Shown: piece by piece, positions 52,126 through 60,362 of the stretch
Numbering within the stretch: the first letter of the stretch is position 1
Layout of the letters: every line of letters begins with the position of its first letter
Assembly: GCA_035569435.1 (NCBI GenBank)
Contig: DATMNB010000273.1
Span: 1-63,982, forward strand
Length of the DNA: 63,982 nt
Reading direction: 5' to 3'
From: DASRDS01 sp035569435
Lineage (GTDB): Bacteria > Gemmatimonadota > Gemmatimonadetes > Gemmatimonadales > Gemmatimonadaceae
Program-made: the position numbers and the translations under genes
The notes under the pieces: generated by a model
Told to the model about the DNA's origin: nothing
Databases searched by the model: none
The model's input: the letters and a program-made list of their open reading frames with translations, nothing else

Positions 52126-52938
52126 ATGACATGCGTTCTCCTTCCACGATTCGCTGGCCTGCCACGCGCCGCGTTTGTCGCTGGCGCGATGCTGTTCTCG
52201 GCCTTCGCCGCCAACGCCCAGTCGACAACCACCACCACGCCATCGTCACCGATGGTCGGGCGCAGCCCCGAGGCCACCCGCCCTGATCTCGAGGCGCGGC
52301 TTCAGGCGCTGCAAGGCACACCCGGACACTCGCCAACCGCACAAGCCCAATCCCAGACGGAAGCCGCGACCATTCGCGACCGTCTCACCAACGGCGACTT
52401 CGAGCCTGGTGACCGCATCGTTGTGTACGTCGCCAACCAACCGGCCCTGAGCGACACGTTCGAGGTCCGGCAGGGCCAGTTGATCCACCTGCCCAACCTC
52501 GGTGACGTCTCGTTACACGGTGTGCTGCGCTCCGAGCTACAACCGCACATCTACGCCGAAATCAGCCGGTACGTCCGCGACCCGGTCGTTCGGACGGGCT
52601 CGCTCCTCCGCGTCTCGGTCCTCGGCGAGGTCCAGCATGCAGGCTTTTACGCAATGCCCGCTGATCTGTTGCTGAGCGACGCCATCATGCGAGCCGGCGG
52701 ACTCGGCGGAAACTCCGATGTCTCGCGCACAGAGATCAAGCGTGGCGGAGAGGTCATCGTCCCCATGGGTGGCGTGCAGACCGCCGTCAGAGACGGCGAG
52801 ACACTCGATCAGCTCAACCTGCGGGACGGCGACGCGATCGTCGTCGGCGAAAAGCATCACGGCAATGGACTGCTCATCCTGTCAGTCGTCGCCACGGTCG
52901 CGGGTATCGCGACCGCGGTCGTCCTCATAACGCGTTAG
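52126..52938 (+). CDS. Wza-like polysaccharide export protein
   Basis: 270 residues. A signal peptide ends near AFAANA-QS; no lipobox Cys follows, unlike E. coli Wza. The Poly_export domain is present: GDFEPGDRIVVYVANQP, VRQGQLIHLPNLGDVSLHGVLRSEL, then an SLBB-type segment VRTGSLLRVSVLGEVQHAGFY. A hydrophobic helix GLLILSVVATVAGIATAVVL sits at the very C-terminus, followed by ITR. It would form the export channel with Wzc. ATG at 52126 is used; GTG at 52108 is the other option and neither has a clear ribosome-binding site. Confidence 0.85.
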   Translation: MTCVLLPRFAGLPRAAFVAGAMLFSAFAANAQSTTTTTPSSPMVGRSPEATRPDLEARLQALQGTPGHSPTAQAQSQTEAATIRDRLTNGDFEPGDRIVVYVANQPALSDTFEVRQGQLIHLPNLGDVSLHGVLRSELQPHIYAEISRYVRDPVVRTGSLLRVSVLGEVQHAGFYAMPADLLLSDAIMRAGGLGGNSDVSRTEIKRGGEVIVPMGGVQTAVRDGETLDQLNLRDGDAIVVGEKHHGNGLLILSVVATVAGIATAVVLITR

Positions 52939-52972
52939 CGGCCCACCGTCTCGACGCCACGGTAATCTCACC

Positions 52973-53806
52973 ATGGACCTTTCTTGTTCTTCGACGGCCG
53001 GGTCTCCGGCCAGCTCGCGCCCCGGGTCGCCTCGACCGTCCGGTGAGCGGCGCGCCCAGCGGTCCAGCGGCGCGTACATGTCGACCTCGACGGCGCTCCC
53101 GGCGTTGGTCACCACGTCTGGTCTCATGACCGTACAGTCCGACGCGGCGATCCAGCCCCGCTCGCGCTCGGAGATGATCAACCGGGCGCTCAATCTCATG
53201 CTCGCCACCGCGGCGATCGTGCTGTTGTTCCCGCTCATGTTTCTCGTTGCCTTGGCGATCCGCCTCACGTCGCCCGGTCCTGTCCTCTATACCCAGGAAC
53301 GCGTCGGCATCGATCGGCGCGCCCGCCGGGCGTTGGCCCTGTACGATCGCCGTCAGCGCGACGACGGCGGCACCGTCTTCACGATCTACAAGTTCCGGTC
53401 GATGCGCGTCGACGCCGAGCGAGGCTGCGGCGCGGTCTGGGCAACGCCCAACGACCCGCGCGTGACGCCGATCGGGCAGTTCCTGCGCCGGACACGGCTC
53501 GACGAGTTGCCACAGCTGTTCAACGTGATCCAGGGCGACATGAACATCGTCGGACCGCGCCCCGAGCGCCCGAGCATCTTCGCCCAGCTCCGGCACGACA
53601 TCTCCGACTACCGTCTCCGGCAGCGTGCCAAGCCCGGCATCACGGGATTGGCGCAGATCAACAATGCGTACGACCAAACGCTGGACGACGTGCGCGTCAA
53701 GGTCCGCTACGACCTCGAGTACCTCGGACGGCAGAGCGTGGCAGAGGATGTCCGCATCATGTTGCGCACCGTACCGGTCATGCTTTTCAAGAAAGGCGGC
53801 TGGTAG
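52973..53806 (+). CDS. undecaprenyl-phosphate sugar transferase (WcaJ/ExoY-like)
   Basis: 277 residues, the priming glycosyltransferase that puts the first sugar-phosphate on the lipid carrier. After a variable N-terminus a membrane helix (NLMLATAAIVLLFPLMFLVALAI) precedes the signature segments TSPGPVLYTQERVG, FTIYKFRSMR, RRTRLDELPQLFNVIQGDMNIVGPRPERP and RLRQRAKPGITGLAQINN. ATG at 52973; an internal Met at 53126 would also leave all conserved parts. The UbiA-type gene follows 4 bases downstream. Confidence 0.93.
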   Translation: MDLSCSSTAGSPASSRPGSPRPSGERRAQRSSGAYMSTSTALPALVTTSGLMTVQSDAAIQPRSRSEMINRALNLMLATAAIVLLFPLMFLVALAIRLTSPGPVLYTQERVGIDRRARRALALYDRRQRDDGGTVFTIYKFRSMRVDAERGCGAVWATPNDPRVTPIGQFLRRTRLDELPQLFNVIQGDMNIVGPRPERPSIFAQLRHDISDYRLRQRAKPGITGLAQINNAYDQTLDDVRVKVRYDLEYLGRQSVAEDVRIMLRTVPVMLFKKGGW

Positions 53807-53810
53807 CGGC

Positions 53811-54686
53811 GTGGCGACCGTCGCGGGCGTACGGAGTGTGTCGGTCGATGCAGTCGTCCGGCTCCTCCGTCCGCGGCAGTGGGTCAAGAATGCGTTCGTT
53901 CTCGCCCCGCTCATCTTCTCGGGATCATTCGTGCACCCGCGCGCCGTGGGCCAGGCGGCGATGGCCGTGGCGCTCTTCTGCATCGCATCGTCGGCGACCT
54001 ACGTCTTCAACGATCTGATCGACCGCGCGGATGACGCCCGGCATCCGATCAAATCACGCACTCGGCCGATCGCATCCGGGGAGATTCGCCCGGGCACGGC
54101 CGTGGCTATCCTTGGCGTCCTCGTCGCCCTCCTCGCGGCCGCGTTCCTGTGGAACGCCGAGACCGCCGCGGTTGCGCTCGCCTATTGCGCCCTCAACGTC
54201 GCCTACACGCTCAAACTGAAGCGCGTGCCGGTCGTCGATCTCTTTGCGTTGGCGGCCGGGTTCGTGATGCGGGTGTACGCGGGCGCCGTCGTCCTCGACG
54301 TGCCGCTCTCGTCCTGGATGATGGTCACGACACTGTCGCTCGCGCTGTATCTGGCGGCCATCAAGCGGCGCGACGAGCTCGTGAGCGCCGGCGACGCGTC
54401 GCGCTCGGTGCTCAAGCAGTATTCGCTCCGACTGCTCGATCGGTACGCGGAGATGGCGGCACTCAGTGCGATGGTATTCTATGGCCTGTTCGTCGTGACC
54501 GTGCGACCCAAGCTGAACGTCACATTGCCATTCGTGCTCTTCGGGCTATTTCGCTACTGGTTCGTCGTGGAGACGGGTGGCCGCGGCGAGTCACCCACTG
54601 ACGCGGTGTGGAGCGATTGGCTCCTCATCGCCACCGTGGTGGCCTGGGCCGCGGTGTGCGTCTGGCGACTGTGGGGCGTCGGCTGA
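53811..54686 (+). CDS. UbiA-family prenyltransferase (decaprenyl-phosphate phosphoribosyltransferase-like)
   Basis: 291-residue membrane protein with 8-9 helices. NDLIDRADDARHP carries the first Asp-rich motif and SRTRPIASGEI follows, as in DPPR synthase (Rv3806c) and other members that use phosphoribose pyrophosphate and a polyprenyl phosphate. The second Asp motif, in helix loop 6-7, is present as SAGDASRS/KRRDELVS. A plausible role is making polyprenyl-phosphoryl ribose/arabinose for the glycan. GTG at 53811, 4 bases after the sugar transferase. Confidence 0.82.
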   Translation: MATVAGVRSVSVDAVVRLLRPRQWVKNAFVLAPLIFSGSFVHPRAVGQAAMAVALFCIASSATYVFNDLIDRADDARHPIKSRTRPIASGEIRPGTAVAILGVLVALLAAAFLWNAETAAVALAYCALNVAYTLKLKRVPVVDLFALAAGFVMRVYAGAVVLDVPLSSWMMVTTLSLALYLAAIKRRDELVSAGDASRSVLKQYSLRLLDRYAEMAALSAMVFYGLFVVTVRPKLNVTLPFVLFGLFRYWFVVETGGRGESPTDAVWSDWLLIATVVAWAAVCVWRLWGVG

Positions 54687-54711
54687 CCCCACGGGTGACG
54701 CACTCGGGGCG

Positions 54712-55884
54712 TTAGGTCGGGCGCCGAGTCGGGTCCCACATCGCGCGCCGCCGCCCGAGCAGCGCGTCGCGCCACGCCAACATGCCGGCCATCACGCTGG
54801 CCACGGCGAATCCGGCCAGCGCGACCGGTCGCGGCGCGCCACTCCGCCACCGCATGCCAGCAAGCCCCAACACCCCGCCGGCGCCGACCACGACCAGTGT
54901 CCACGCGGCCCATCGGCTGTCGAGACTCAGGATCCCCATCGCCACCGCCGCCGGCGGGAGCGCCAGATACACCAGCCAGCGGGCGAGCTTGTGACTCGCC
55001 AGCATCCACGCGAATGTCCCGTACCGGACGGGGTTGAGTAACGCCCGCTTATACCAGAGGGTCGAGAGTCCGCGCGCCATCGTGCGGATCTTACGCCGGA
55101 ATTCCGCGTCGAGCGACGTCGTCCGCGGCACGATGCACACGGCCGCATCGACCGAGACCGACCGATACCCACGTTCGCGCGCGATGAGGACACTGGCAAA
55201 ATCCCGACTCAATGCATCGGGGAACTGGAGATCGTGGACGCTGCGGCGAAATCCATAGAAGCACCCGCTGGCGCCGATGATCGACCCGACGCGCGTCTCC
55301 CAGGCGCGCAGAGTCATCTCGTAGCCGACGTACCCGGACTCGCCGCGGTTCCCCTCCACCGCGACATCGCCAACGCTCAGGTCGCGCCCGGATGCGACGC
55401 CAACCGTCGGATCGCCAAAAGCCTGCACCAGCGGCTTGAGCGCGTGCGGCAGGACGCGGACCGACGCATCGGTATTCACGATGAGGTCGGAGCGGACGGC
55501 GGCGCCGGCGGCATTTTCCGCCGCTGTTTTTCCGCCCCGCTGCGCCAACCGGAGGAGCGAGACGCCGCGGTCGGCATACTCGCCCACGATGGCATCGGTG
55601 TCGTCCGTCGACGCGTCGGAGACGACCAGAATCTCGCGCCGGTCGGCCGGATAGTCGACGGCAAGCAGATTCTCGATCGTCGCGCGTATGGCCCGCGCCT
55701 CGTTGAACGCCGGGACCGTGATACTGATGAATGGCCACTCCGCGGGCTCCAGGGGCGCCGCCCGTGGCGGGGCGACCAGGGCAAGCCCGCGGAGCAGGAG
55801 CGGGTAGACACCGTAGGCGTACACGCCCAGCGCCAGTGGGGCGAGCGCAACGGCCACGGCACAGTCGCGCGCGATGGGGTCCAT
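54712..55884 (-). CDS. glycosyltransferase family 2, membrane-anchored
   Basis: 390 residues. N-terminal helix (VAVALAPLALGVYAYGVYPLLL), then GT2: ITVPAFNEARAI, VVSDASTDDTD, VNTDASVRVLPHALKPL with the metal motif, GCFYGFRRS and DFASVLIARERGYRS (acceptor region), and three C-terminal helices. ATG at 55884 overlaps the upstream GT4 stop (ATGA). It is transcribed opposite to the main operon; 25 bases separate its end from the UbiA-type gene. Confidence 0.9.
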   Translation of the reverse strand: MDPIARDCAVAVALAPLALGVYAYGVYPLLLRGLALVAPPRAAPLEPAEWPFISITVPAFNEARAIRATIENLLAVDYPADRREILVVSDASTDDTDAIVGEYADRGVSLLRLAQRGGKTAAENAAGAAVRSDLIVNTDASVRVLPHALKPLVQAFGDPTVGVASGRDLSVGDVAVEGNRGESGYVGYEMTLRAWETRVGSIIGASGCFYGFRRSVHDLQFPDALSRDFASVLIARERGYRSVSVDAAVCIVPRTTSLDAEFRRKIRTMARGLSTLWYKRALLNPVRYGTFAWMLASHKLARWLVYLALPPAAVAMGILSLDSRWAAWTLVVVGAGGVLGLAGMRWRSGAPRPVALAGFAVASVMAGMLAWRDALLGRRRAMWDPTRRPT

Positions 55885-57044
55885 CACGACTGGTGCGCGG
55901 TCGTCGCTGACCGCCGGCCAGCGAGCGCGGCGTAGAGGGCCGCATACGCCTCCAGCCACGGCGTTGGCGAAAACGATGTCGCGAGCCGCGCGCGAGCCGC
56001 ATCCGCCCGGGCCGCCGCGCCAGTCGGATCTCGGCGGACCGTGGCAATCGCCGCCGCCAACGCGTCGGGACTCGCCGGCGGCACGAGCAACGCGTCGGCC
56101 GGCGTGACCACGTCCGGTACGCCACCGACGGCCGATGCGACGATCGGAACCCCAGCCGCCATGGCCTCGAACAGGACGATCGGGGTCCCTTCACTCCGAG
56201 AGCTGAGCACGAGGACGTCGAAGGCCGCGACGACACGGTGCGCCGCGGGCACGTGGCCCGCCCACCGGAGACGGCGGTCAAGACCCCGCGCCCGCGCCCG
56301 CGCCACAAGCGCGTCGTGCTCACGGCCCGTTCCGATGACCGTCGCCTCGACGAGCGGATCCCCGAGCACCGCCAGCGCGTCAACAAAGACGTCGGCGCCT
56401 TTTTCGCGGGACAACCGCCCCACCCACCCAGCGACAAACGCATCAGGGGCGAGCCCGAGCGCGGCCCGGGCCGCGACGCGGGCGAGCGGCGGCGCGCCGG
56501 CCGGCGGCAGGTATGCATTGGGAATCAGATGCGTGCGCTCGGGCGAGACACCACCCTCCCGCAGCACGCGCACGAGCGGACGCGAGACAGCGACCACGGC
56601 GTCGGCGCGACGCAACGCACGAAACTGCAAGTACTCGTAGAGCGGTTTGCGCCATCCGGCGTGGGTGAACCCGTGAATCGTGCTCACCGTCGGAATGCCG
56701 CGCTGCCGTGCCGCCGGCCCGTCGACGATGTCCGGTCGATGCCCGTGCGTGTGGGCGACATCGGGACGAAACCGGACGCAGCTCTCGGCCACAAACGCGC
56801 GCTCGCGCCCATAGCCGCGCTCTGGGATCGACGCGACGAACGTCTCGATACCAGACGCGGACAGCGCGTCCAGAAACTCGTGTTCGCCGGTGCGCGGTGC
56901 CGGGCCGTCGAGTATTGCCGTCACGCCGACGCGATGCCCGGCCTCATGGTGTCCTGTCGCCAGAGCACGCACGACACTTTCCAGGCCGCCCACCGGACCC
57001 GGGGCCACCACATGCATTATTGACAGCGATTCTGTCCAGGCCAT
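55884..57044 (-). CDS. glycosyltransferase family 4
   Basis: 386-residue GT-B glycosyltransferase. The N-terminal PGPVGGLESVVRALA and TVSTIHGFTH lie in the acceptor domain; the C-terminal donor domain has AGWVGRLSREKGADVFVDAL, VIGTGREHDALVARARA and the EX7E-like SEGTPIVLFEAMAAGVPIVASAVGGVPDVV, typical GT4. Starts at 57044; ATGA overlap with the GT2 gene. The donor sugar is unknown. Confidence 0.92.
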   Translation of the reverse strand: MAWTESLSIMHVVAPGPVGGLESVVRALATGHHEAGHRVGVTAILDGPAPRTGEHEFLDALSASGIETFVASIPERGYGRERAFVAESCVRFRPDVAHTHGHRPDIVDGPAARQRGIPTVSTIHGFTHAGWRKPLYEYLQFRALRRADAVVAVSRPLVRVLREGGVSPERTHLIPNAYLPPAGAPPLARVAARAALGLAPDAFVAGWVGRLSREKGADVFVDALAVLGDPLVEATVIGTGREHDALVARARARGLDRRLRWAGHVPAAHRVVAAFDVLVLSSRSEGTPIVLFEAMAAGVPIVASAVGGVPDVVTPADALLVPPASPDALAAAIATVRRDPTGAAARADAARARLATSFSPTPWLEAYAALYAALAGRRSATTAHQS

Positions 57045-57070
57045 AGCAATTTACAGATTGTGGCCAGCAT

Positions 57071-57161
57071 GCAACAAGTGTTGCCTCATCCGGTCGGCGG
57101 GCGAAACCGCGGCCCGAATTGTGACATAGGAACTGCCCATGTAATGGCGGACGTTGCAACG
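57071..57161. promoter_or_regulatory. palindromes in the GT4 / deacetylase-GT2 divergent region
   Basis: GCAACAAGTGTTGC (57071-57084) has 5-bp arms, CGTTGCAACG (57152-57161) is a perfect 10-bp palindrome, and GTGACATA (57121-57128) repeats a motif seen at 51826. GTTGC-containing inverted repeats are plausible sites for the nearby NtrC-type activator. No other feature is seen here. Confidence 0.4.
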
Positions 57162-57214
57162 GGTTAGCCTTCGCCATCCGCCGCTTGCCCACCCCTTCTC
57201 GTGACCTGGAAAAT

Positions 57215-57229
57215 TGGCCATGGCTTTGC
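57215..57229 (+). promoter_or_regulatory. strong candidate sigma-54 promoter
   Basis: TTGGCCA (57214-57220), 5 bases, TTGCA (57226-57230): GG-N10-GC exact and close to the consensus TTGGCAC-N5-TTGCA. It overlaps the first ATG of the downstream gene at 57220, so that ATG would be untranslated if the promoter is real; the next in-frame ATGs are at 57244, 57250 and 57331. Confidence 0.6.
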
Positions 57230-59028
57230 ACCCTCGTAGACCGATGCCAATGCTTCCGGGACTCTTGTCTCACGCCCGACTCAGTCGCGACGACGGGTCG
57301 ACACGGGTCGCTTCGGCCACGCCCGCGAGCATGCTAGTGGTCCGCGGGTCCGGCGTCGAGGGCGCCGGGCCGAATGGGCCACACATCCTCACGGTGGCCC
57401 TGGAGGACTACTACCACGTCGGGGCGTTCAATCGTCTCATTCAGCGCGGCCAGTGGTATCGCTTCGAGCGTCGGATTGAGCGGGCGACCGAGCGCACGCT
57501 CGACCTCCTCGACGAATATGGCGTGACGGCGACGTTCTTCGTGTTGGGCTGGGTGGCGGATACCCTTCCCGAGCTGGTCAAGCAAGTCGCGGAGCGCGGC
57601 CATGAGGTCGCGAGCAAAGGGTACTACCACCGCAACGTCCGCCAGCTCACGCCGGGCGAGTTCCGCGACGACCTCGCCCGGTCGCGCGAAGCCATCGAAC
57701 GCGCGGCGGGCCAGCGGGTGCGGGGATACCGCGTCGCCGATCAGTGGTTCCGCCCGACCGACCTCTGGGCGCTCGACGTGCTCGCCGAGGAGGGGTACGA
57801 GTACGACTCCAGCATCGGGCCGGTGCTGCGGTCGTACGCGGCGGAGCCGTGGCGGCGGTTCGCCCATTTGCACCGCCACGGCGACCGGACGCTGTGGGAG
57901 CTCCCGATCTCGACAGCGGAGATCTTCGGGATGTTGATCCCGATCGCCGGCGGCAACTATTTCCGCCAGTTCCCGCACTGGATGGTGCGGAGGGCCGTGG
58001 ACCATTGGACGAAGACCTATACGGCGCCGTTCGTGATGTACTTCCACACGTGGGAGCTCGACCCCGATCAGCCCAAGATCGCGGCGCCGTGGGTCTCGCG
58101 CGTGCGGCAATATCGCAACCTCGACCGGATGCCGCAGTACCTCCGTTACTACCTCGGCCGCTATCGGTTCAAGAGCGCCAGCACCGTACTCGGGTTGAGC
58201 GCTGTCCCGCTTCGCGTCGAGCCGGCGCTGCCGCGCGCCGCGCGCTCGAGCGGAGCGGCGCTCCGGCTGGCCGCACCCGAGTCCGAGCCCGGCGCCCTCC
58301 CGGCGGCGCGCACGCCAGTGTCCGTCGTGATCCCCTGCTACAATGAAGAGCTGATTCTCCCGTACCTGGCCAACACCCTCACCAGCGTTCGGGAGCAGTT
58401 CTCGCAGTACGATCTCACGTTCATCTTCGTCGACGACCAGAGCACCGACGGCACCTGGGTCGCGCTCAACCGCATCTTCAGCGACCAACCCGGATGCCGG
58501 CTCGTCCGCCACGCCCATAACCGCGGCGTGGCCGCCGGCATCCTGACGGGGATCCAGAATGCCACCACCGATATCGTGTGCTCAATGGACTGCGACTGCA
58601 CCTACGACCCGCACGAGTTGGCCAAGATGATTCCGATGCTCGGCGACGGCGTCGACATGGTCACGGCGTCGCCCTATCACCCCGAGGGCGCGGTGCGCAA
58701 CGTGCCGGATTGGCGGCTGGCGCTCTCCAAGACGCTCTCCCGCTGCTACCGGGTGGTGCTGCACCAGCGGTTGGCGACCTACACGAGCTGCTTCCGCGTC
58801 TACCGGCGGAGCGCCATGACGGGACTCACGCTCCGGCACGAAGGGTTCCTCGGCGTCGCCGAGATGCTCGGGCGGCTCGACCTGCGGGGCTCGAAAATCG
58901 CCGAATACCCGGCGACGCTCGAGGTGCGCATGCTGGGCCGGTCCAAGATGAAGATCCTGCGCACGATCGCCGGGCACATCGGCTTGCTGGCCCGGTTCGC
59001 GGCGATGCGGATGCGATCCAAGGCATGA
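57220..59028 (+). CDS. fusion of an XrtA-type deacetylase-like domain (altered active site) and GT2
   Basis: 602 residues from 57220; the real start may be 57331. Residues about 45-330 resemble the DUF3473 deacetylase group linked to XrtA/PEP-CTERM polysaccharide loci: ILTVALEDYYHVGAFN, ATFFVLGWVADTLPEL, VASKGYYHRNVRQLT, RGYRVADQWF, FVMYFHTWELD. Family members usually read VDVEDYF and SHGYxH: here Asp is replaced by Ala and the first metal His by Lys. The GT2 domain from about 370 has VVIPCYNEE, VDDQSTDGTW, SMDCDCTYDP and a C-terminal MLGRSKMKI. The TGA overlaps the next ATG. Confidence 0.88.
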   Translation: MALHPRRPMPMLPGLLSHARLSRDDGSTRVASATPASMLVVRGSGVEGAGPNGPHILTVALEDYYHVGAFNRLIQRGQWYRFERRIERATERTLDLLDEYGVTATFFVLGWVADTLPELVKQVAERGHEVASKGYYHRNVRQLTPGEFRDDLARSREAIERAAGQRVRGYRVADQWFRPTDLWALDVLAEEGYEYDSSIGPVLRSYAAEPWRRFAHLHRHGDRTLWELPISTAEIFGMLIPIAGGNYFRQFPHWMVRRAVDHWTKTYTAPFVMYFHTWELDPDQPKIAAPWVSRVRQYRNLDRMPQYLRYYLGRYRFKSASTVLGLSAVPLRVEPALPRAARSSGAALRLAAPESEPGALPAARTPVSVVIPCYNEELILPYLANTLTSVREQFSQYDLTFIFVDDQSTDGTWVALNRIFSDQPGCRLVRHAHNRGVAAGILTGIQNATTDIVCSMDCDCTYDPHELAKMIPMLGDGVDMVTASPYHPEGAVRNVPDWRLALSKTLSRCYRVVLHQRLATYTSCFRVYRRSAMTGLTLRHEGFLGVAEMLGRLDLRGSKIAEYPATLEVRMLGRSKMKILRTIAGHIGLLARFAAMRMRSKA

Positions 59029-60362
59029 GCCCGACCACGAGCGCGCACGTCGGCATCGTTGGCGGCGGGATGCTCGGCCTCGGGCTGGCGCTCCGCCTGC
59101 GGGAGCAGGGATGCGACGTCACCGTCTTCGAGGGCGCCGCACAGATCGGCGGCCTCACGGCGGCGCACGACATCGGTGGCGTGACGTGGGACCGGTTCTA
59201 TCACGTCACCCTGTTGTCGGACGCATACCTGCGGGCGCTGCTCGACGACCTCGGGCTTGCGCGAAGCATCCAGTGGCGCACCACGCGGACCGGGTTCTTT
59301 ACCGACGGGCATCTGTACTCGTTCTCGAGCGCGATCGACTTTGCCCGCTTTCCGGCCCTGTCGCCGATCGACAAGCTGCGCCTGGGCTGGACGATTCTGC
59401 GCGCGTCGCGGATCACCGATGGCGAGCCGTTGGAGCGCATCCCGGTCGTCGACTGGCTGACGCGACTCTCCGGCCGTCGCACGGTGGAGCGCATCTGGCT
59501 GCCCCTCCTGCGGGCCAAGCTCGGCGAGAACTACCGGCGCGCCAGCGCGTCGTTCATCTGGGCGATCATCGCCCGCATGTACGCGGCACGGCGGTCGGGA
59601 TTGAAACGCGAGATGTTCGGCTATGTGCAGGGTGGGTATGACGTCGTTCTCCAGGCCCTCCGCGACCACCTCATCGCGCGGGGCGTCGAGCTCGTGACCG
59701 GGCGCCCCGTCGCCGAGGTCGAGAGCGGCAGTCTGCGACTCGCCGACGGCGACGTGCGGACCTTCGACGCGGTCGTGCTCACCGTGCCGTGCGCGCGGGT
59801 GGCGGCGCTCTGCCCCCAGCTCACGCAGGCCGAGCGCGACCGCCTGCGTGCTGTCGTCTACCAGGGCGTCGTCTGCCCCTCGCTCCTGCTCACCCAACCG
59901 CTGGCAGACTATTACGTCACGAACATCACCGACGGGTGGGTGCCGTTCACCGGCGTCATCGAGATGACGACGCTCGTCGACCCCTCGACGTTCGGCGGCC
60001 GGTCGTTGGTGTATCTCCCCCGCTACCTGGCGCAAGACGATCCCCAGTGGGCACGCTCGGACGCCGACATCGTCGCCGAATCCGTGGACGCGCTGGAACG
60101 CATGTACCCGCACTTCCGGCGCGAGCACGTCGTGGCCACGCAGGTCGCGCGCGTCCGCGAAGTCCTGGCCGTGACGACGCTCGACTACTCGCGCACGCTC
60201 TTGCCGCCGCTCACCACGTCGATCCCCAACGTCTACGTCGTCAACTCGGCGCAGATCGCCAACGGGACACTCAACGTCAATGAGACGCTGGCGCTGGCGA
60301 GCCGTCAGGCCGCTGCCCTCGCGCCCCATCTGCGCGTCGCCGACACGGTCGCCGTCTCATGA
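59025..60362 (+). CDS. FAD-dependent oxidoreductase (protoporphyrinogen-oxidase-like)
   Basis: 445 residues. N-terminal FAD motif VGIVGGGMLGLGLALRLREQG followed by VFEGAAQIGGL, then a long substrate domain and a C-terminal FAD-closing segment (NVYVVNSAQIANGTLNVNETLALA). Related enzymes in glycan loci act on sugars or lipid carriers (UDP-galactopyranose mutase-like or amine oxidase-like), but here the substrate is unknown. ATG at 59025 overlaps the previous stop, and the ATG of the deacetylase gene overlaps its stop: tightly coupled. Confidence 0.85.
   Translation: MSPTTSAHVGIVGGGMLGLGLALRLREQGCDVTVFEGAAQIGGLTAAHDIGGVTWDRFYHVTLLSDAYLRALLDDLGLARSIQWRTTRTGFFTDGHLYSFSSAIDFARFPALSPIDKLRLGWTILRASRITDGEPLERIPVVDWLTRLSGRRTVERIWLPLLRAKLGENYRRASASFIWAIIARMYAARRSGLKREMFGYVQGGYDVVLQALRDHLIARGVELVTGRPVAEVESGSLRLADGDVRTFDAVVLTVPCARVAALCPQLTQAERDRLRAVVYQGVVCPSLLLTQPLADYYVTNITDGWVPFTGVIEMTTLVDPSTFGGRSLVYLPRYLAQDDPQWARSDADIVAESVDALERMYPHFRREHVVATQVARVREVLAVTTLDYSRTLLPPLTTSIPNVYVVNSAQIANGTLNVNETLALASRQAAALAPHLRVADTVAVS

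Noticed and set aside
55091..56518. 475-residue minus-strand frame overlapping the GT2 and GT4 genes
   Set aside because: Same strand, other frame; Arg/Pro-rich nonsense. The GT2 and GT4 frames hold conserved motifs.
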